A DNA stretch of 64,000 nucleotides from positions 1 through 64,000 of the forward strand of contig NZ_NKHP01000014.1 of assembly GCF_014467235.1 (NCBI RefSeq). Reading direction: 5' to 3'. Within the stretch, counting starts at the first letter, position 1, and each line of letters begins with the position of its first letter. The notes under the pieces were generated by a model, which saw only the letters and a program-made list of their open reading frames with translations, ran no database searches and was not told the origin of the DNA. The translations under genes and the position numbers were made by a program. Below, piece after piece: positions 19,303 to 28,569 of this stretch. Source of the stretch: Xenorhabdus indica (GTDB taxonomy: Bacteria > Pseudomonadota > Gammaproteobacteria > Enterobacterales > Enterobacteriaceae).

Positions 19303-20043
19303 ATGAATATTATTATCCTATCCCTGCTATTTATTACCGCTGCATTATTACATGGTATCAGTGGTATTGGTTTTCCTATTGCCAGTACAACCGCATTAAG
19401 TTTATTTATGCCTTTGAAAGAAGCAGTAGTCTTAGCATTATGGCCAACATTGTTGGTTAATGTGTTAAGTGTGATTTCAGGTGGAAAAATTGGCCCAATA
19501 TTACATAAATACAGTTTACTGGCGCTCTTTTCATTATTAGGTAGTTTTATTGGGGCGAAACTTTTATTTCTGATTAATCCTGCCTATCTTCAATTACTGC
19601 TGAGTGGATTCATTGGGTTTTACATTATTAATAATGTACGCAGTGATAATTTTCGTTTACCTGCAAGTCCGATTATTTTGGCGCTATTTGGTTTGGTGGC
19701 GGGTGTCATTGGCGGAGCGACAAATGCTATGTCACCCATATTGATCATGTGTCTGCTGGCGATGAGCAATGATCTTCACGAAATTGCACGGGCAGCGAAT
19801 CTCTGTTTTTTGCTCGGAAAATTCAGCCAATTGGTGGTATTGCGTAATGAGGCATTCGAATTATTTTCTTCGGATTATTTGTGGCCTGTACTGTTACTCA
19901 TAGGGTTATCTGTCCTTTTTCTCTTTATTGGTACTCGCCTGAGAACACGAATTAGTGCGCAGCATTTCCGCTGGTTGATGCTCATTCTGTTAGGTGTATT
20001 GGCAGTAATGTCTGCAATTCAGGCGGTACGGGGTTTGGTGTAA
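19303..20043 (+). CDS. TauE/SafE-family membrane permease
   Basis: A 246-residue integral membrane protein with about eight membrane segments in two repeated halves. The N-half has 'GISGIGFPIASTTALSLFMPLKEAVVLALWPTL' style glycine/proline motifs, and the C-half 'GLVAGVIGGATNAMSPILIM', the duplicated family signature. Members export sulfite, sulfoacetate or other anions, or are of unknown substrate. A link to the sulfone-scavenging gene at 6.4 kb is possible but unproven. It occupies the place of fhuACDB between mrcB and hemL and is convergent with hemL. Confidence 0.8.
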   Translation: MNIIILSLLFITAALLHGISGIGFPIASTTALSLFMPLKEAVVLALWPTLLVNVLSVISGGKIGPILHKYSLLALFSLLGSFIGAKLLFLINPAYLQLLLSGFIGFYIINNVRSDNFRLPASPIILALFGLVAGVIGGATNAMSPILIMCLLAMSNDLHEIARAANLCFLLGKFSQLVVLRNEAFELFSSDYLWPVLLLIGLSVLFLFIGTRLRTRISAQHFRWLMLILLGVLAVMSAIQAVRGLV

Positions 20044-20051
20044 GCAATAAT

Positions 20052-20084
20052 CCATAACACCACAATATTATTGTCGTGTTATGG
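20052..20084. terminator. Hairpin between convergent permease gene and hemL
   Basis: CCATAACAC (20052-20060) pairs with GTGTTATGG (20076-20084) around a 15-base AT-rich loop that itself contains AATATTATT. It lies between two converging genes and could serve both. Confidence 0.5.
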
Positions 20085-20094
20085 AGGAAGCAGA

Positions 20095-21378
20095 TTACTT
20101 CAATTTAGCAAAACAATGAGCTGCTGCATTAACGGTACGCTGGATATCTTCATCTGAGTGAGCGATGGACATAAAGCCCGCTTCAAATGCGGATGGAGCC
20201 AGATAGACGCCTTCATTCAGCATTAGATGGAAGAATTTCTTAAAGCGTTCAACATCACATTTCATCACATCTTGATAGCAGGTAACGCTTTCTGCGTCAG
20301 TAAAGAAAATACCAAACATACCGCCAACATGATTAATCACCAGAGGAATGCCCGCTTCTGATGCCGCATTTTTCAGGCCAGATGCTAATTTGTCAGTCAG
20401 TTCACTCAGACGCTGATGAACACCAACCTGGGCAACTTCTTTCAGGCAAGCCAGACCGGCAGCCATCGCGATAGGGTTACCGGAAAGCGTTCCGGCTTGA
20501 TAAACCGGGCCGGTTGGTGCCAGTTTTTCCATGATTTCCTGACGGCCACCAAACGCACCTACAGGCATGCCACCCCCGATGATTTTTCCAAGAGAGGTGA
20601 GATCTGGTTCAACACTGTAATATTCTTGCGCTCCACCTAAAGCAACACGGAACCCGGTCATAACTTCATCAATAATCAGCAAAGCACCGAATTCATCACA
20701 CAGTTTACGCAGTCCCGGTAAAAATTCCGGCTGTGGAGGAATACAGTTCATATTTCCGGCGACAGGTTCGACGATAATACAGGCAATTTCTTCCGGGTAT
20801 TTTTCGAAGGCGGCACGTACTGAATCCAGATCATTGTAGATACAGGTCAGAGTATGTTTGGCAAAATCGGCAGGCACTCCCGGCGAATTGGGTTGCCCGA
20901 TGGTCAGAGCGCCAGAGCCTGCTTTTACCAGCAAACAGTCTGCGTGACCGTGATAGCAACCTTCGAATTTGATGATCTTATCGCGCTGAGTATAGCCTCG
21001 TGCCAGACGAATGGCGCTCATGGTCGCTTCTGTACCTGAATTCACCATGCGAACCATATCCATAGAGGGAACGAGTTCTGTTACTAGTTTGGCCATTTCT
21101 ACTTCGGCAGCCGTTGGAGCACCAAAGCTTAGGCCATGTCCAGCGGCTTCAATGACGGCATTACGAATGGCAGGATGGTTATGTCCGAGAACCATCGGCC
21201 CCCACGAACCAACATAATCGATATAGGTGTTACCATCGACATCATAAAGATAGGCACCATCGGCACGTTGGATAAAAACAGGTGTACCGCCAACGCCGTT
21301 AAAAGCACGTACCGGAGAGTTAACACCACCGGGGATGACATGTTTTGCCTGAGAGTAAAGTGTTTCGGACTGGCTCAT
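20095..21378 (-). CDS. hemL: Glutamate-1-semialdehyde 2,1-aminomutase
   Basis: PLP enzyme that converts glutamate-1-semialdehyde to 5-aminolevulinate, the precursor of haem and other tetrapyrroles. The 427-residue product (start ATG 21378, [12 protein letters not shown], with AGGAG ten bases upstream) has the expected length; the open frame continues to 21453. Motifs: '[14 protein letters not shown]', '[18 protein letters not shown]', '[19 protein letters not shown]' and the PLP lysine in '[18 protein letters not shown]'. Backbone neighbour erpA is divergent. A HemB-like paralogue lies 3.4 kb away but is not part of normal haem synthesis on sequence grounds. Confidence 0.97.
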   Translation of the reverse strand: MSQSETLYSQAKHVIPGGVNSPVRAFNGVGGTPVFIQRADGAYLYDVDGNTYIDYVGSWGPMVLGHNHPAIRNAVIEAAGHGLSFGAPTAAEVEMAKLVTELVPSMDMVRMVNSGTEATMSAIRLARGYTQRDKIIKFEGCYHGHADCLLVKAGSGALTIGQPNSPGVPADFAKHTLTCIYNDLDSVRAAFEKYPEEIACIIVEPVAGNMNCIPPQPEFLPGLRKLCDEFGALLIIDEVMTGFRVALGGAQEYYSVEPDLTSLGKIIGGGMPVGAFGGRQEIMEKLAPTGPVYQAGTLSGNPIAMAAGLACLKEVAQVGVHQRLSELTDKLASGLKNAASEAGIPLVINHVGGMFGIFFTDAESVTCYQDVMKCDVERFKKFFHLMLNEGVYLAPSAFEAGFMSIAHSDEDIQRTVNAAAHCFAKLK

Positions 21379-21390
21379 TAATAAATGCTC

Positions 21391-21409
21391 CTGAAAGACG
21401 ATGGGTATA
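21391..21409. repeat. Half copy (C) of the interspersed repeat in the hemL leader
   Basis: CTGAAAGACGATGGGTATA resembles the right half of copy A (CTTGAAAGACGACGGGTATA). It overlaps the hemL upstream region, 12 bp before the start codon. Confidence 0.45.
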
Positions 21410-21490
21410 TGAAGCCGCCATTTTAAATGACCCCAATAGGTAAGCCAAATCATAAGACTAAATCATAGGAATAGAGTGGGGGAACATCGT

Positions 21491-21524
21491 GTATACCCTG
21501 CATCCTGAAATCCATAGGGTATAT
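21491..21524. repeat. Interspersed repeat copy D
   Basis: GTATACCCTGCATCCTGAAA followed by TCCATAGGGTATA, with TATACCC/GGGTATA terminal inverted repeats. Lies between the divergent hemL and erpA genes, so it may sit in or near their promoters. Confidence 0.65.
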
Positions 21525-21658
21525 ATGGCAAAAACTTGAACGAATCAGTCAGGTATTAGATAATCACCGTTAACTGATCAGAAGGTTTATACCTTTTCTA
21601 TTGGGTATACAACAACTTTCCGAGAACTTTTACCGGAAAACCCGACTGGAGTAAAAAT

Positions 21659-22003
21659 ATGAGCGATGATGCTGCACTACCTTTGCAGTTTACTGATGCC
21701 GCAGCCAACAAAGTTAAGGTATTGGTTGCAGATGAAGATAACCCGAACCTGCGTTTGCGGGTCTATATTACAGGTGGTGGTTGTAGCGGTTTCCAGTATG
21801 GTTTCACTTTCGATGACCAAATCAACGAAGGTGATCTAACAATTCAGAAACAAGGTGTTGAGCTGGTAGTTGACCCGATGAGCCTGCAATATCTGGTAGG
21901 TGGTAGCGTCGATTATACCGAAGGATTGGAAGGTTCTCGCTTTATTGTCACCAACCCGAATGCAAAAACCACTTGCGGTTGTGGTTCTTCTTTTAGCATC
22001 TGA
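21659..22003 (+). CDS. erpA: Iron-sulfur cluster insertion protein ErpA
   Basis: A-type carrier that delivers Fe-S clusters to apo-proteins, among them IspG/IspH of isoprenoid synthesis. The 114-residue protein has the three conserved cysteines of the family: one in '[14 protein letters not shown]' and two in the C-terminal '[11 protein letters not shown]'. Length and ends match E. coli ErpA exactly. A GGAG site precedes the ATG. It is divergent from hemL and convergent with btuF, as in the E. coli backbone with clcA missing. Confidence 0.97.
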   Translation: MSDDAALPLQFTDAAANKVKVLVADEDNPNLRLRVYITGGGCSGFQYGFTFDDQINEGDLTIQKQGVELVVDPMSLQYLVGGSVDYTEGLEGSRFIVTNPNAKTTCGCGSSFSI

Positions 22004-22042
22004 TTTCACTATTTATTCATCAAATTTTATTCATCAAATCCA

Positions 22043-22078
22043 AAACATGAGGGCAATGTTTTCATTGCCCTCATGTTT
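22043..22078. terminator. Bidirectional terminator between erpA and btuF
   Basis: A 16-bp perfect stem, AAACATGAGGGCAATG (22043-22058) with CATTGCCCTCATGTTT (22063-22078), around a TTTT loop, with A and T runs on the two sides. It lies between convergent genes. Confidence 0.85.
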
Positions 22079-22110
22079 ATTGTCATTACCCTTGCTCTAT
22101 TGTTTATCGC

Positions 22111-22962
22111 TTACCTCCGTTCAACATCGTTTAACTGTTGACATAATTGCTCTGTTGCCAAAATAATCCTCGGCCCGGCTCGGCTGAACCAATCATCGTT
22201 AAGAATAATAATTCTGGCGTTTAATTGTGGCTGCCAAAATTCTGCGACTTTCTGTTTTTGCTCTTCGGTTCCACCCATCACAATGACTTCTGGCTTACGG
22301 ACAAGAACTTGCTCACGATTAACCTGAGGCCACGGAACTGAGCTATCGGCAAATATATTTCTTCCTCCGCATACGGAAACAATTTCACTTTGAATAGAAT
22401 GGCGGGATGAGGTAAAAATCGGATTCATGCCAAATTGTATAAATGCGGGTTTAGGATTTGAGCCGGCATAAGTCTGTTTTAGTTGGTTAAATTTTTGCCG
22501 GATATCCGCAGCAGATTTTTTGGCTATATCAGGCTGTGGGCTGTAGGCTGCCAGGCGCTCTAAATCTGTTGCAACATCTTCTACTTTTTTCACATCAGAA
22601 TAAAAAATCGGAATGCCTAACGCCGCGAGTTGTTCCAGTGGTCTTTGGGGATTACCCCCTCGCCATGCCAGAATTAAATCAGGTTTCAGGGCAATGATCC
22701 TTTCAACATTGATGCCTTGCCAGTCTGCGACTTGCTCCAGTTTTTTCGCAGCTTCAGGATAATCGGAGTAAGCACTGACTGCGACAAGCTGGTCACCCAT
22801 TCCTGCCGCATAGGCAAGCTCAGTTGTGGAAGGAGCAAGGCTGATAACACGGGATGCCGCCGCATAAAGTGGGGTACTGAAAATGTATAAAAAGCTGTAT
22901 AGAAGAAATGAAAATGTTATCGAGGTAGAGTGATGAGAGGCATTTTTCCAAAATGATTTCAT
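22111..22962 (-). CDS. btuF: Periplasmic vitamin B12-binding protein BtuF
   Basis: The periplasmic receptor for cobalamin of the BtuCD importer. The 283-residue precursor has a long signal peptide (about residues 1-35, ending 'TPLYAAA'), followed by the class III binding-protein fold: '[26 protein letters not shown]', '[21 protein letters not shown]' and the interdomain helix. In E. coli it sits immediately beside mtnN; here about 3.2 kb of foreign-looking DNA separates them. Downstream it converges with erpA. Confidence 0.93.
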   Translation of the reverse strand: MKSFWKNASHHSTSITFSFLLYSFLYIFSTPLYAAASRVISLAPSTTELAYAAGMGDQLVAVSAYSDYPEAAKKLEQVADWQGINVERIIALKPDLILAWRGGNPQRPLEQLAALGIPIFYSDVKKVEDVATDLERLAAYSPQPDIAKKSAADIRQKFNQLKQTYAGSNPKPAFIQFGMNPIFTSSRHSIQSEIVSVCGGRNIFADSSVPWPQVNREQVLVRKPEVIVMGGTEEQKQKVAEFWQPQLNARIIILNDDWFSRAGPRIILATEQLCQQLNDVERR

Positions 22963-23203
22963 TATTTATGCTCCATGTTAGTGTTACAGTTCTAATTGTT
23001 CTGTAAGCAGATGTTCTCATCGATGGCAATAGCCATATTGCTGTAATCAATGTTACAAATAAAGAAAATGACTATAGATTTCGAGGTGCAACCACTGAAT
23101 ACTGAGATTCATAGGGTATAGGGGATTTCATCAGGCATAAATACTATTTTTAATAAGTAATCTAACTATCTAACACAGAACCTATTTTTAAGTTAATTAG
23201 ATA

Positions 23204-23262
23204 TTAAATTAAAAAATATTTTTCAAAGGTAGAGGTTTTGGTTAAACGCATAGGAATACATG
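23204..23262 (+). repeat. Leader repeat, copy 1 (gene lost)
   Basis: About 58 bp, including CAAAGGTAGAGGTTTTGG and AGGAATAC-ATG, nearly match the leader of the HemB-like gene at 24718-24778. Weaker similarity extends some 20 bp further upstream. Here the ATG (23260) is followed directly by TAA, so no protein is made. Best read as the leftover 5' region of a second, deleted copy of that gene or operon. Confidence 0.75.
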
Positions 23263-23436
23263 TAACGGTTCAAACATAGTCTGGCAGTTTCCTGTTTCGT
23301 TTGGTAACTACCAGATAACGAATTTTAGGGTGTTGTGGAAATCGTAAACAGGGTAATTGTATCGATATAGCCCCGTTTGCTGGTTTTAAAAAAATAATCC
23401 CCGTGACTCAGAGGATTACTTTATTAGATGTTTTTA

Positions 23437-23745
23437 TTAACTTAAATCTCTGATCAACGCTATATGATCTATATAATCTGTTCCTTCATGTATATGTTTC
23501 GTTACCTTCACTATTTTATTATGTACTAAAGCTAATTCTAAAATTTTTAATAATTGTTCACCAGGGCTTGAATTTATTCCATAGGTTAGTAGACCATCCT
23601 CAAGTAATGTATTGTTATATGCATCAACTATTTTAACAGATATATTACTTGCAACAGGAGATGCAACATGAATGGAAGCAACATACCCACTAACTGAACT
23701 TTTTTGCTCTTCAAAATTATTAGAATCTTTTTCATTTTTATTCAT
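23437..23745 (-). CDS. Small 102-residue protein, paralogue 1
   Basis: A small, soluble-looking acidic protein with an AGAGG ribosome site. I do not recognise it firmly. It pairs with the next gene upstream: both are 102 residues, begin MNK, and share a pattern of 'V.YI.VA.P...N..V.I.....' beta strands, then 'DG(L/I)..GIN...G..LL.(I/V)LE.A.V..K.V.V', then a final 'I..(I/V).(I/V)' strand. Alternating hydrophobics suggest a small beta-barrel (OB-like) with one amphipathic helix (residues about 62-75). The length and pattern recall the Photorhabdus crystalline inclusion proteins CipA/CipB (about 100-104 residues), but this is only a guess. No signal peptide. Confidence 0.75.
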   Translation of the reverse strand: MNKNEKDSNNFEEQKSSVSGYVASIHVASPVASNISVKIVDAYNNTLLEDGLLTYGINSSPGEQLLKILELALVHNKIVKVTKHIHEGTDYIDHIALIRDLS

Positions 23746-23829
23746 TTTTAATTCCTCTACATATTATATCTTTTAACAAGATTAAAATTTATTTTTTATG
23801 TAAAAAAGCAGTTAGTTAACTCTAGTTTA

Positions 23830-24138
23830 TCATTTATATATAACTACCGATTCTATAAAGTTACCTCTCTTATCGGCATACCCCATCACTCTCACTTTCT
23901 TATCATATACAAAAGCCATTTCTAAAACTGAAAGTAATTTAGATCCAACTACCCCATTTATACCATCGACTAATTGAGCATCATAAATGGCTTTTCTTGT
24001 ATCTAGATTCTCTATAGTAACATATACATTATCTATATTAGGTGCTGCAACATCTATATAAATAACATTTCCATCTACTGTAAATGGTCCATAATATGGT
24101 TCATCAGGGACATTATAATCCATTGTATCTTTATTCAT
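23830..24138 (-). CDS. Small 102-residue protein, paralogue 2
   Basis: Tandem partner of the gene at 23437-23745, 84 bp upstream on the same strand and with its own GAGG ribosome site. The N-terminus is Asp/Tyr-rich (DYNVPDEPYYGPF). The core reads 'GNVIYIDVAAPNIDNVYVTI', then 'LVDGINGVVGSKLLSVLEMA' and 'KKVRVMGYADKRGNFIESVV'. Sequence identity with its paralogue is modest, so the duplication is old or the pair is under diversifying change. No signal peptide or membrane segment. Function unknown; see the paralogue for the CipA/CipB suggestion. Confidence 0.75.
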   Translation of the reverse strand: MNKDTMDYNVPDEPYYGPFTVDGNVIYIDVAAPNIDNVYVTIENLDTRKAIYDAQLVDGINGVVGSKLLSVLEMAFVYDKKVRVMGYADKRGNFIESVVIYK

Positions 24139-24717
24139 ATCGAACCTCTATCAATATCATATATATTAGAGAAATAAAAAGAGTCTTATCATGAAAAAAT
24201 GATAGAAACACCAATATATAGAAACTTCATTCAAATAGCATGAACTTATCACCTTAATATTTATTACATAAGTAATACATTGATACCTCTCTCCCTTACC
24301 CAGGTAAACCTAACAGGTAGCAATAAAAGCAATCAGACGGGCTAATATATACAATAGTAATAATATAACAATAGTAACAGATCGATAAGTGTTAAATAAT
24401 GAACATCAGAAATAAAATGCTTTCAGCAAAGGTGTCAGATGCTATAAATTCAGTATTGTCTAGTAATGTTAATACGTTACTCTATCCCTATATAGATTTA
24501 ATAAAGAATTTAATTGTCTTGATCTAAGATAATTTTTATTATCTTTTTTATATGATATTTAATATTTGCCAATTACTGGAGATTTCCTCATAATTAACGT
24601 TCGTAATAAAGTGGTTTTTTTGTAAAGTATGTTTTTCATTTTTCTTTGATTAGTTTATCAAAATATAATTAATGTATTATTTAATATGTTCTTAAAAAAG
24701 TTGAAACTAATTTCTAT
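24139..24717. other. AT-rich intergenic region of the btuF-mtnN insertion
   Basis: Nearly 600 bp of very AT-rich DNA between the divergent small-protein pair and the HemB-like gene. It must hold promoters for both directions. No gene is convincing; a short frame near 24400 (MNIRNKMLSAK...) is not supported. Confidence 0.4.
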
Positions 24718-24778
24718 TTAAATTAAAAATATTTTCCAAAGGTAGAGGTTTTGGCTAAACAAACAGGAATATATTATG
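24718..24778 (+). repeat. Leader repeat, copy 2 (in front of HemB-like gene)
   Basis: Matches 23204-23262 almost base for base through CAAAGGTAGAGGTTTTGG up to AGGAAT and the start codon, then diverges. In this copy it contains the ribosome site of the HemB-like gene. The conserved purine-rich block ahead of the Shine-Dalgarno could be a regulatory element. Confidence 0.75.
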
Positions 24779-25879
24779 GTTAGTATTGAATATGCTTTAC
24801 TGGAGCCCCATTTTTCCCGTCGGATATTTTCTGAAAGTATTCACAAAATAACCCCGGATTTTCTTTCTCAAACTATTGATGTTAGCTTAGATTTAGATAG
24901 AAATGCACTAAAGCCAGCAAAAGGATTACCAGGTTATTTTACTTATGGATGGAAAAAGGCTGTAGATGAAATTATACGTGTGAGTCATCTGGGCATACAG
25001 TACATATCCCTGCGTTTTATCTCTCATGCCGGAGATCTCAATGATATTAATGAGAGCATGACAACGTTTGAAACGATACTTTCGCTGATACAGCAGGAAA
25101 TAAAACATTTACCGATAAAGCTTATTGTCGATCCTTTCGGTTTAGCTTTAACATCAGATGGTCAGTGGGGGATTTTACGCGATCATAAATCTTTTGATAG
25201 AGAAAAGACTTACACTTTATTAGAGCGTGTTGGATACATATTATCTCGTAACCATGTGTATGGAGTAATTACTTTAGGACGTATTCTGGAAGAAGTTAAA
25301 TTAACAAAAAAAGGAATTGTCGAAGGGGGAAATAATACAAAAATATTTTCGTTCTCACAAAATAGTGAAACAAGCATAGCATATGTTTACCTTGACAGCA
25401 TAGGTCATAATACTGGACAAAAGATACAACCTGGTAATGTAGAGGAAATGGATCTTTGGTCATTAATGGATATATGGCATGGCACAGATGTCTCAGTTAT
25501 CAAGCCAATGGAAAGTTATCACTTGATGTCTTCCCTTGATTATCTCATTAAAAATGAAGTATCCAGAAATTCTTTCCTGAATTCCAAAATTGTTGCAGAA
25601 ATGGCTACACAACATGATTTCATTCGTAAGACATTAAGCGAAATGAGGGAAAGTCCAGATTTACTGGCAGAAAAGTGTGCTCGGTTAAAACTAGCTGGTT
25701 ATACCGTTTCTGGAACGACTTATATAATGTCACTCCTTGCGCGGGAAAAAGGGGCTAATATGGCAAGAGCACGACTCGAAGAAATGTGGTTGACTGCACT
25801 TGGTGTAATGGGTGAGAACTGTGAATGTTTGATTGATCGGAACGCTTCATGTTTTTTGGAGGGAAGTATTCTTTATTAA
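24776..25879 (+). CDS. HemB-like (porphobilinogen synthase-like) protein with altered active site
   Basis: A 367-residue protein whose order of motifs follows HemB along its whole length: 'KGLPGYF' near residue 50 (HemB 'AMPGVMR'), 'LIVDPFGLALTSDGQWGIL' at 117-134 (HemB 'VMSDTCFCEYTSHGHCGVL'), 'IFSFSQNSETS' at 190-200 (HemB 'IMSYSTKFASS'), 'VIKPMESY' at 241-248 (HemB 'MVKPAGAY') and 'AGYTVSG' at 307-313 (HemB 'GAYQVSG'). Of the two Schiff-base lysines one is kept (Lys243) and one is Asn196. The metal-site cysteines are all replaced. Ordinary 5-aminolevulinate condensation is therefore unlikely; a different condensation or a binding role is possible. The similarity is my own alignment by eye. 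It lies alone, facing away from the small-protein pair. Confidence 0.65.
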   Translation: MVSIEYALLEPHFSRRIFSESIHKITPDFLSQTIDVSLDLDRNALKPAKGLPGYFTYGWKKAVDEIIRVSHLGIQYISLRFISHAGDLNDINESMTTFETILSLIQQEIKHLPIKLIVDPFGLALTSDGQWGILRDHKSFDREKTYTLLERVGYILSRNHVYGVITLGRILEEVKLTKKGIVEGGNNTKIFSFSQNSETSIAYVYLDSIGHNTGQKIQPGNVEEMDLWSLMDIWHGTDVSVIKPMESYHLMSSLDYLIKNEVSRNSFLNSKIVAEMATQHDFIRKTLSEMRESPDLLAEKCARLKLAGYTVSGTTYIMSLLAREKGANMARARLEEMWLTALGVMGENCECLIDRNASCFLEGSILY

Positions 25880-26197
25880 TCAGCCATAATTGAATTCAGG
25901 GCAGAACAGAACATGACTGCTTTGTTCTGAAAGAAGAGAAAGATGATTTATGAAAATAAATTTGGTACGTACATAGGGCGCATAGGCATAGTAAGAAAGA
26001 AAAACAGCTTTTTTAGCTATCATGATAGTGACTTTCATGATTGGTTTCGATACGACCAGATTTTGCCAGTGACTTTCACGAATACATTAAAATAGGTGGA
26101 AAAAACAATAGGTAGAAAAGAGGACAAGTATTATTTGTCATCTGAGTTGGTAGAGCTTTCAGTCGTATTAGAGCCTATTCCATTAGGCTCTAATCGG
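25880..26197. other. Intergenic region before the mtnN stop, with a hairpin
   Basis: About 318 bp between convergent genes. At its end TTAGAGCCT (26168-26176) and AGGCTCTAA (26185-26193) form a 9-bp stem with an eight-base loop, a likely 3' hairpin of the mtnN transcript although no T run follows. The rest shows no gene; repeated 'agtgactttca' words occur near 26030 and 26070. Confidence 0.5.
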
Positions 26198-26896
26198 TTA
26201 CTGTTTACTGAGTTCAGTCAGCATGGCATTGATCATTCGGGTGGATTCACGTGCAGCAACAACCAGAAACTCATCAAAGCTGATGTGAGATTCCTGATCC
26301 GCAACGTCAGAGATAGCGCGAACCACAACGAAAGGTACTTTATATTGGTGACAAACGTGGCCAATGGCTGCGGCTTCCATTTCAACCGCAGCGACTGTCG
26401 GGAAAGTAGCCCGGATACGCGCTAATGGCTCTGAGCCATTGATAAAAGCATCGCCACTACACACCAGGCCACGAATTGCGTTCAGATTAAGGAACTGGAT
26501 ACATTTTTCGGCTAAAGAAATTAATTGATGATCAGCAATAAAAGCAGGAGGGCATTGTGCCATTTGACCCGGTTCATAACCAAAGGCAGTGAGATCCGCA
26601 TCGTGGTAACGTACTTCTTCAGACACTACGATATCGCCTACTTTCAGTTTAGGATCAAGACCGCCTGCAGAACCAGTATTAATCACAATATCTGGCTGGC
26701 AGTGTTCAATCAACAAGGTGGTTCCCAGTGCGGCAGAGACTTTACCGATACCGGATTTCAGCAAAGCGACGTCAACACCATTCAGCTTACCGGTATAGAT
26801 CTCACAGCCACCCCGTGACAATGTTTGCAGACCATCAATCTGGTCGCGTAACAAAGTCACTTCTTGTTCCATTGCACCTATTACACCTACTTTCAT
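26198..26896 (-). CDS. mtnN: 5'-methylthioadenosine/S-adenosylhomocysteine nucleosidase
   Basis: Cleaves adenine from methylthioadenosine and S-adenosylhomocysteine, recycling SAM by-products and feeding AI-2 synthesis through LuxS. The 232-residue protein matches the family: '[15 protein letters not shown]' (catalytic Glu12), '[18 protein letters not shown]', '[21 protein letters not shown]', '[14 protein letters not shown]' (ribose-binding Met/Glu) and '[10 protein letters not shown]' with the catalytic Asp. It is divergent from dgt, as in E. coli. metK and speA/speB in the same window produce SAM and polyamines, the pathways whose by-product it removes. Confidence 0.97.
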   Translation of the reverse strand: MKVGVIGAMEQEVTLLRDQIDGLQTLSRGGCEIYTGKLNGVDVALLKSGIGKVSAALGTTLLIEHCQPDIVINTGSAGGLDPKLKVGDIVVSEEVRYHDADLTAFGYEPGQMAQCPPAFIADHQLISLAEKCIQFLNLNAIRGLVCSGDAFINGSEPLARIRATFPTVAAVEMEAAAIGHVCHQYKVPFVVVRAISDVADQESHISFDEFLVVAARESTRMINAMLTELSKQ

Positions 26897-27033
26897 TGTG
26901 TCATACTCACTTTTGTTATTAATGGGTTGTGCCTACCGGAATAGGCCTGATTTAAACCGAAGTGTATCATTGAATAACCGTTTGCCGGAGATTCCGGCTA
27001 TAAATAATCGTATTATTCGGTATGGGGGGATTG

Positions 27034-28569
27034 ATGCCTAAGATTGATTTCAAGCAAAAATTGAATTTCCAGCGTAAATACAGACACACTTCCATGCATT
27101 CTGCTGACGAGGAGCAGGTAAATCGTCAGTTTGAAAGTGATCGCGGGCGTATCATCAATTCGGCAGCTATTCGGCGCTTGCAGCAGAAAACACAAGTGTT
27201 TCCATTGGAACGTAATGCCTCCGTGCGTAGCCGATTAACCCATTCATTGGAAGTCCAGCAGATTGGTCGTTATATCTCAAAAACGATTATTGCAGAATTG
27301 GCAAAAAAGAATTTATTGGAAAAATATGGTCTGAATGAGCGTTTGATTGCTTTTGAAAGCCTGATTGAGATGGCCTGTTTGATGCACGATATCGGCAATC
27401 CCCCATTTGGTCATTTTGGTGAGGCGGCAATTAAGGATTGGTTTTCCCGTCGGCTCGATCCTGAATTTTTACCTGAGTCCACTGACCATGCCAATCGACA
27501 AGATAAATGTCAGGTCGCAGCGTTACGTTTATGTGGTGAAGAGAAAAAAGATCGGTTCCGTCGTCAATTACGTATGGATCTATGCCAGTTTGAAGGTAAT
27601 GCTCAGGCCATCCGATTGGCGCACAGCCTGCTTAAACTGAATCTGACTTATGCCCAAATTGGTTGTATTCTGAAATACACTTGCCCGGCTTACCGCCTTG
27701 AAGAATCTCCGGCAGAATTCAGTTATCTGATGAAGAAAAAAGGTTATTACTGGTCAGAAGACAGTTTTATCGGTGAATTAAAAAAAGAGCTGCAATTAGG
27801 GGAATTCTGCCGTTTTCCACTGACATATATTATGGAGGCCGCAGATGATATCTCTTATTGTATCGCAGATCTGGATGATGCTGTTGAAAAGGGGATTTTC
27901 AATGTTGAGCAATTGGTGGGGTATTTAAAACAGGAGTGGGAGGAAAATGGCGGTTACAGAAAAGGTGATCTGTTTGAATTGACAGTTACTCAGGCTTATA
28001 AAAAAACAACCAATAATGAAGCCCGCCGTAATATTCATGAACAGTTTTTTATGTATCTGCGCGTATTTATTACCGGGCGGCTGGTTCCCTATACGGCTCA
28101 ACGTTTTATTGATCATCTGCCTGAAATTTACGCAGGAACTTTCAATCATGCTTTGCTGGAAGCTAACGGCGAAGAGCATCGTTTATTGAGTACATTAAAA
28201 AGCGTTACGCGGAAGCGGGTATTTAATCACCCGGAAGTGGAAGAGTTGGAGTTGCAGGGCTACCGAATTATTACTGGCTTATTGAATGTATATAGCCCAT
28301 TGCTGGAATTATCACGACAGGATTTTCTGGAATTACACCGAAATAATTTCCACAAAAAATATTTTATTGAAACGCGCCTGTTGCACAAACTTTCCGCCAA
28401 ACATCGGCTGGCTTATAACGAGGCTGTAGAGGGGATCGTCACTACTGATGAAGCTGAGAAAGATGTGCTCGAATTTTACTATCGTGCTCGTCTCATTCAG
28501 GACTACATCAGTGGCATGACAGACCATTATGCTTACGAGGAATATCGTAAGTTTATGGTATCTAAGTAA
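27034..28569 (+). CDS. dgt: Deoxyguanosinetriphosphate triphosphohydrolase
   Basis: HD-domain enzyme that hydrolyses dGTP to deoxyguanosine and tripolyphosphate. Starting at ATG 27034 (MPKIDFKQK, after GGGGGA) the protein has 511 residues, against 505 in E. coli; the frame opens 12 bases earlier. HD motifs are intact: '[14 protein letters not shown]' and '[16 protein letters not shown]', with '[14 protein letters not shown]' and '[21 protein letters not shown]'. Its last bases overlap the end of the convergent barA by 8 bp. In E. coli degP follows dgt; here the barA-rlmD block does. Confidence 0.96.
   Translation: MPKIDFKQKLNFQRKYRHTSMHSADEEQVNRQFESDRGRIINSAAIRRLQQKTQVFPLERNASVRSRLTHSLEVQQIGRYISKTIIAELAKKNLLEKYGLNERLIAFESLIEMACLMHDIGNPPFGHFGEAAIKDWFSRRLDPEFLPESTDHANRQDKCQVAALRLCGEEKKDRFRRQLRMDLCQFEGNAQAIRLAHSLLKLNLTYAQIGCILKYTCPAYRLEESPAEFSYLMKKKGYYWSEDSFIGELKKELQLGEFCRFPLTYIMEAADDISYCIADLDDAVEKGIFNVEQLVGYLKQEWEENGGYRKGDLFELTVTQAYKKTTNNEARRNIHEQFFMYLRVFITGRLVPYTAQRFIDHLPEIYAGTFNHALLEANGEEHRLLSTLKSVTRKRVFNHPEVEELELQGYRIITGLLNVYSPLLELSRQDFLELHRNNFHKKYFIETRLLHKLSAKHRLAYNEAVEGIVTTDEAEKDVLEFYYRARLIQDYISGMTDHYAYEEYRKFMVSK

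Noticed and set aside
21625..21658. Possible IscR site before erpA
   Set aside because: Only one half (ACCCGACT) fits, the rest overlaps the ribosome site.
24400..24470. Short frame beginning MNIRNKMLSAK in the btuF-mtnN insertion
   Set aside because: No ribosome site and no similarity; too short to support.
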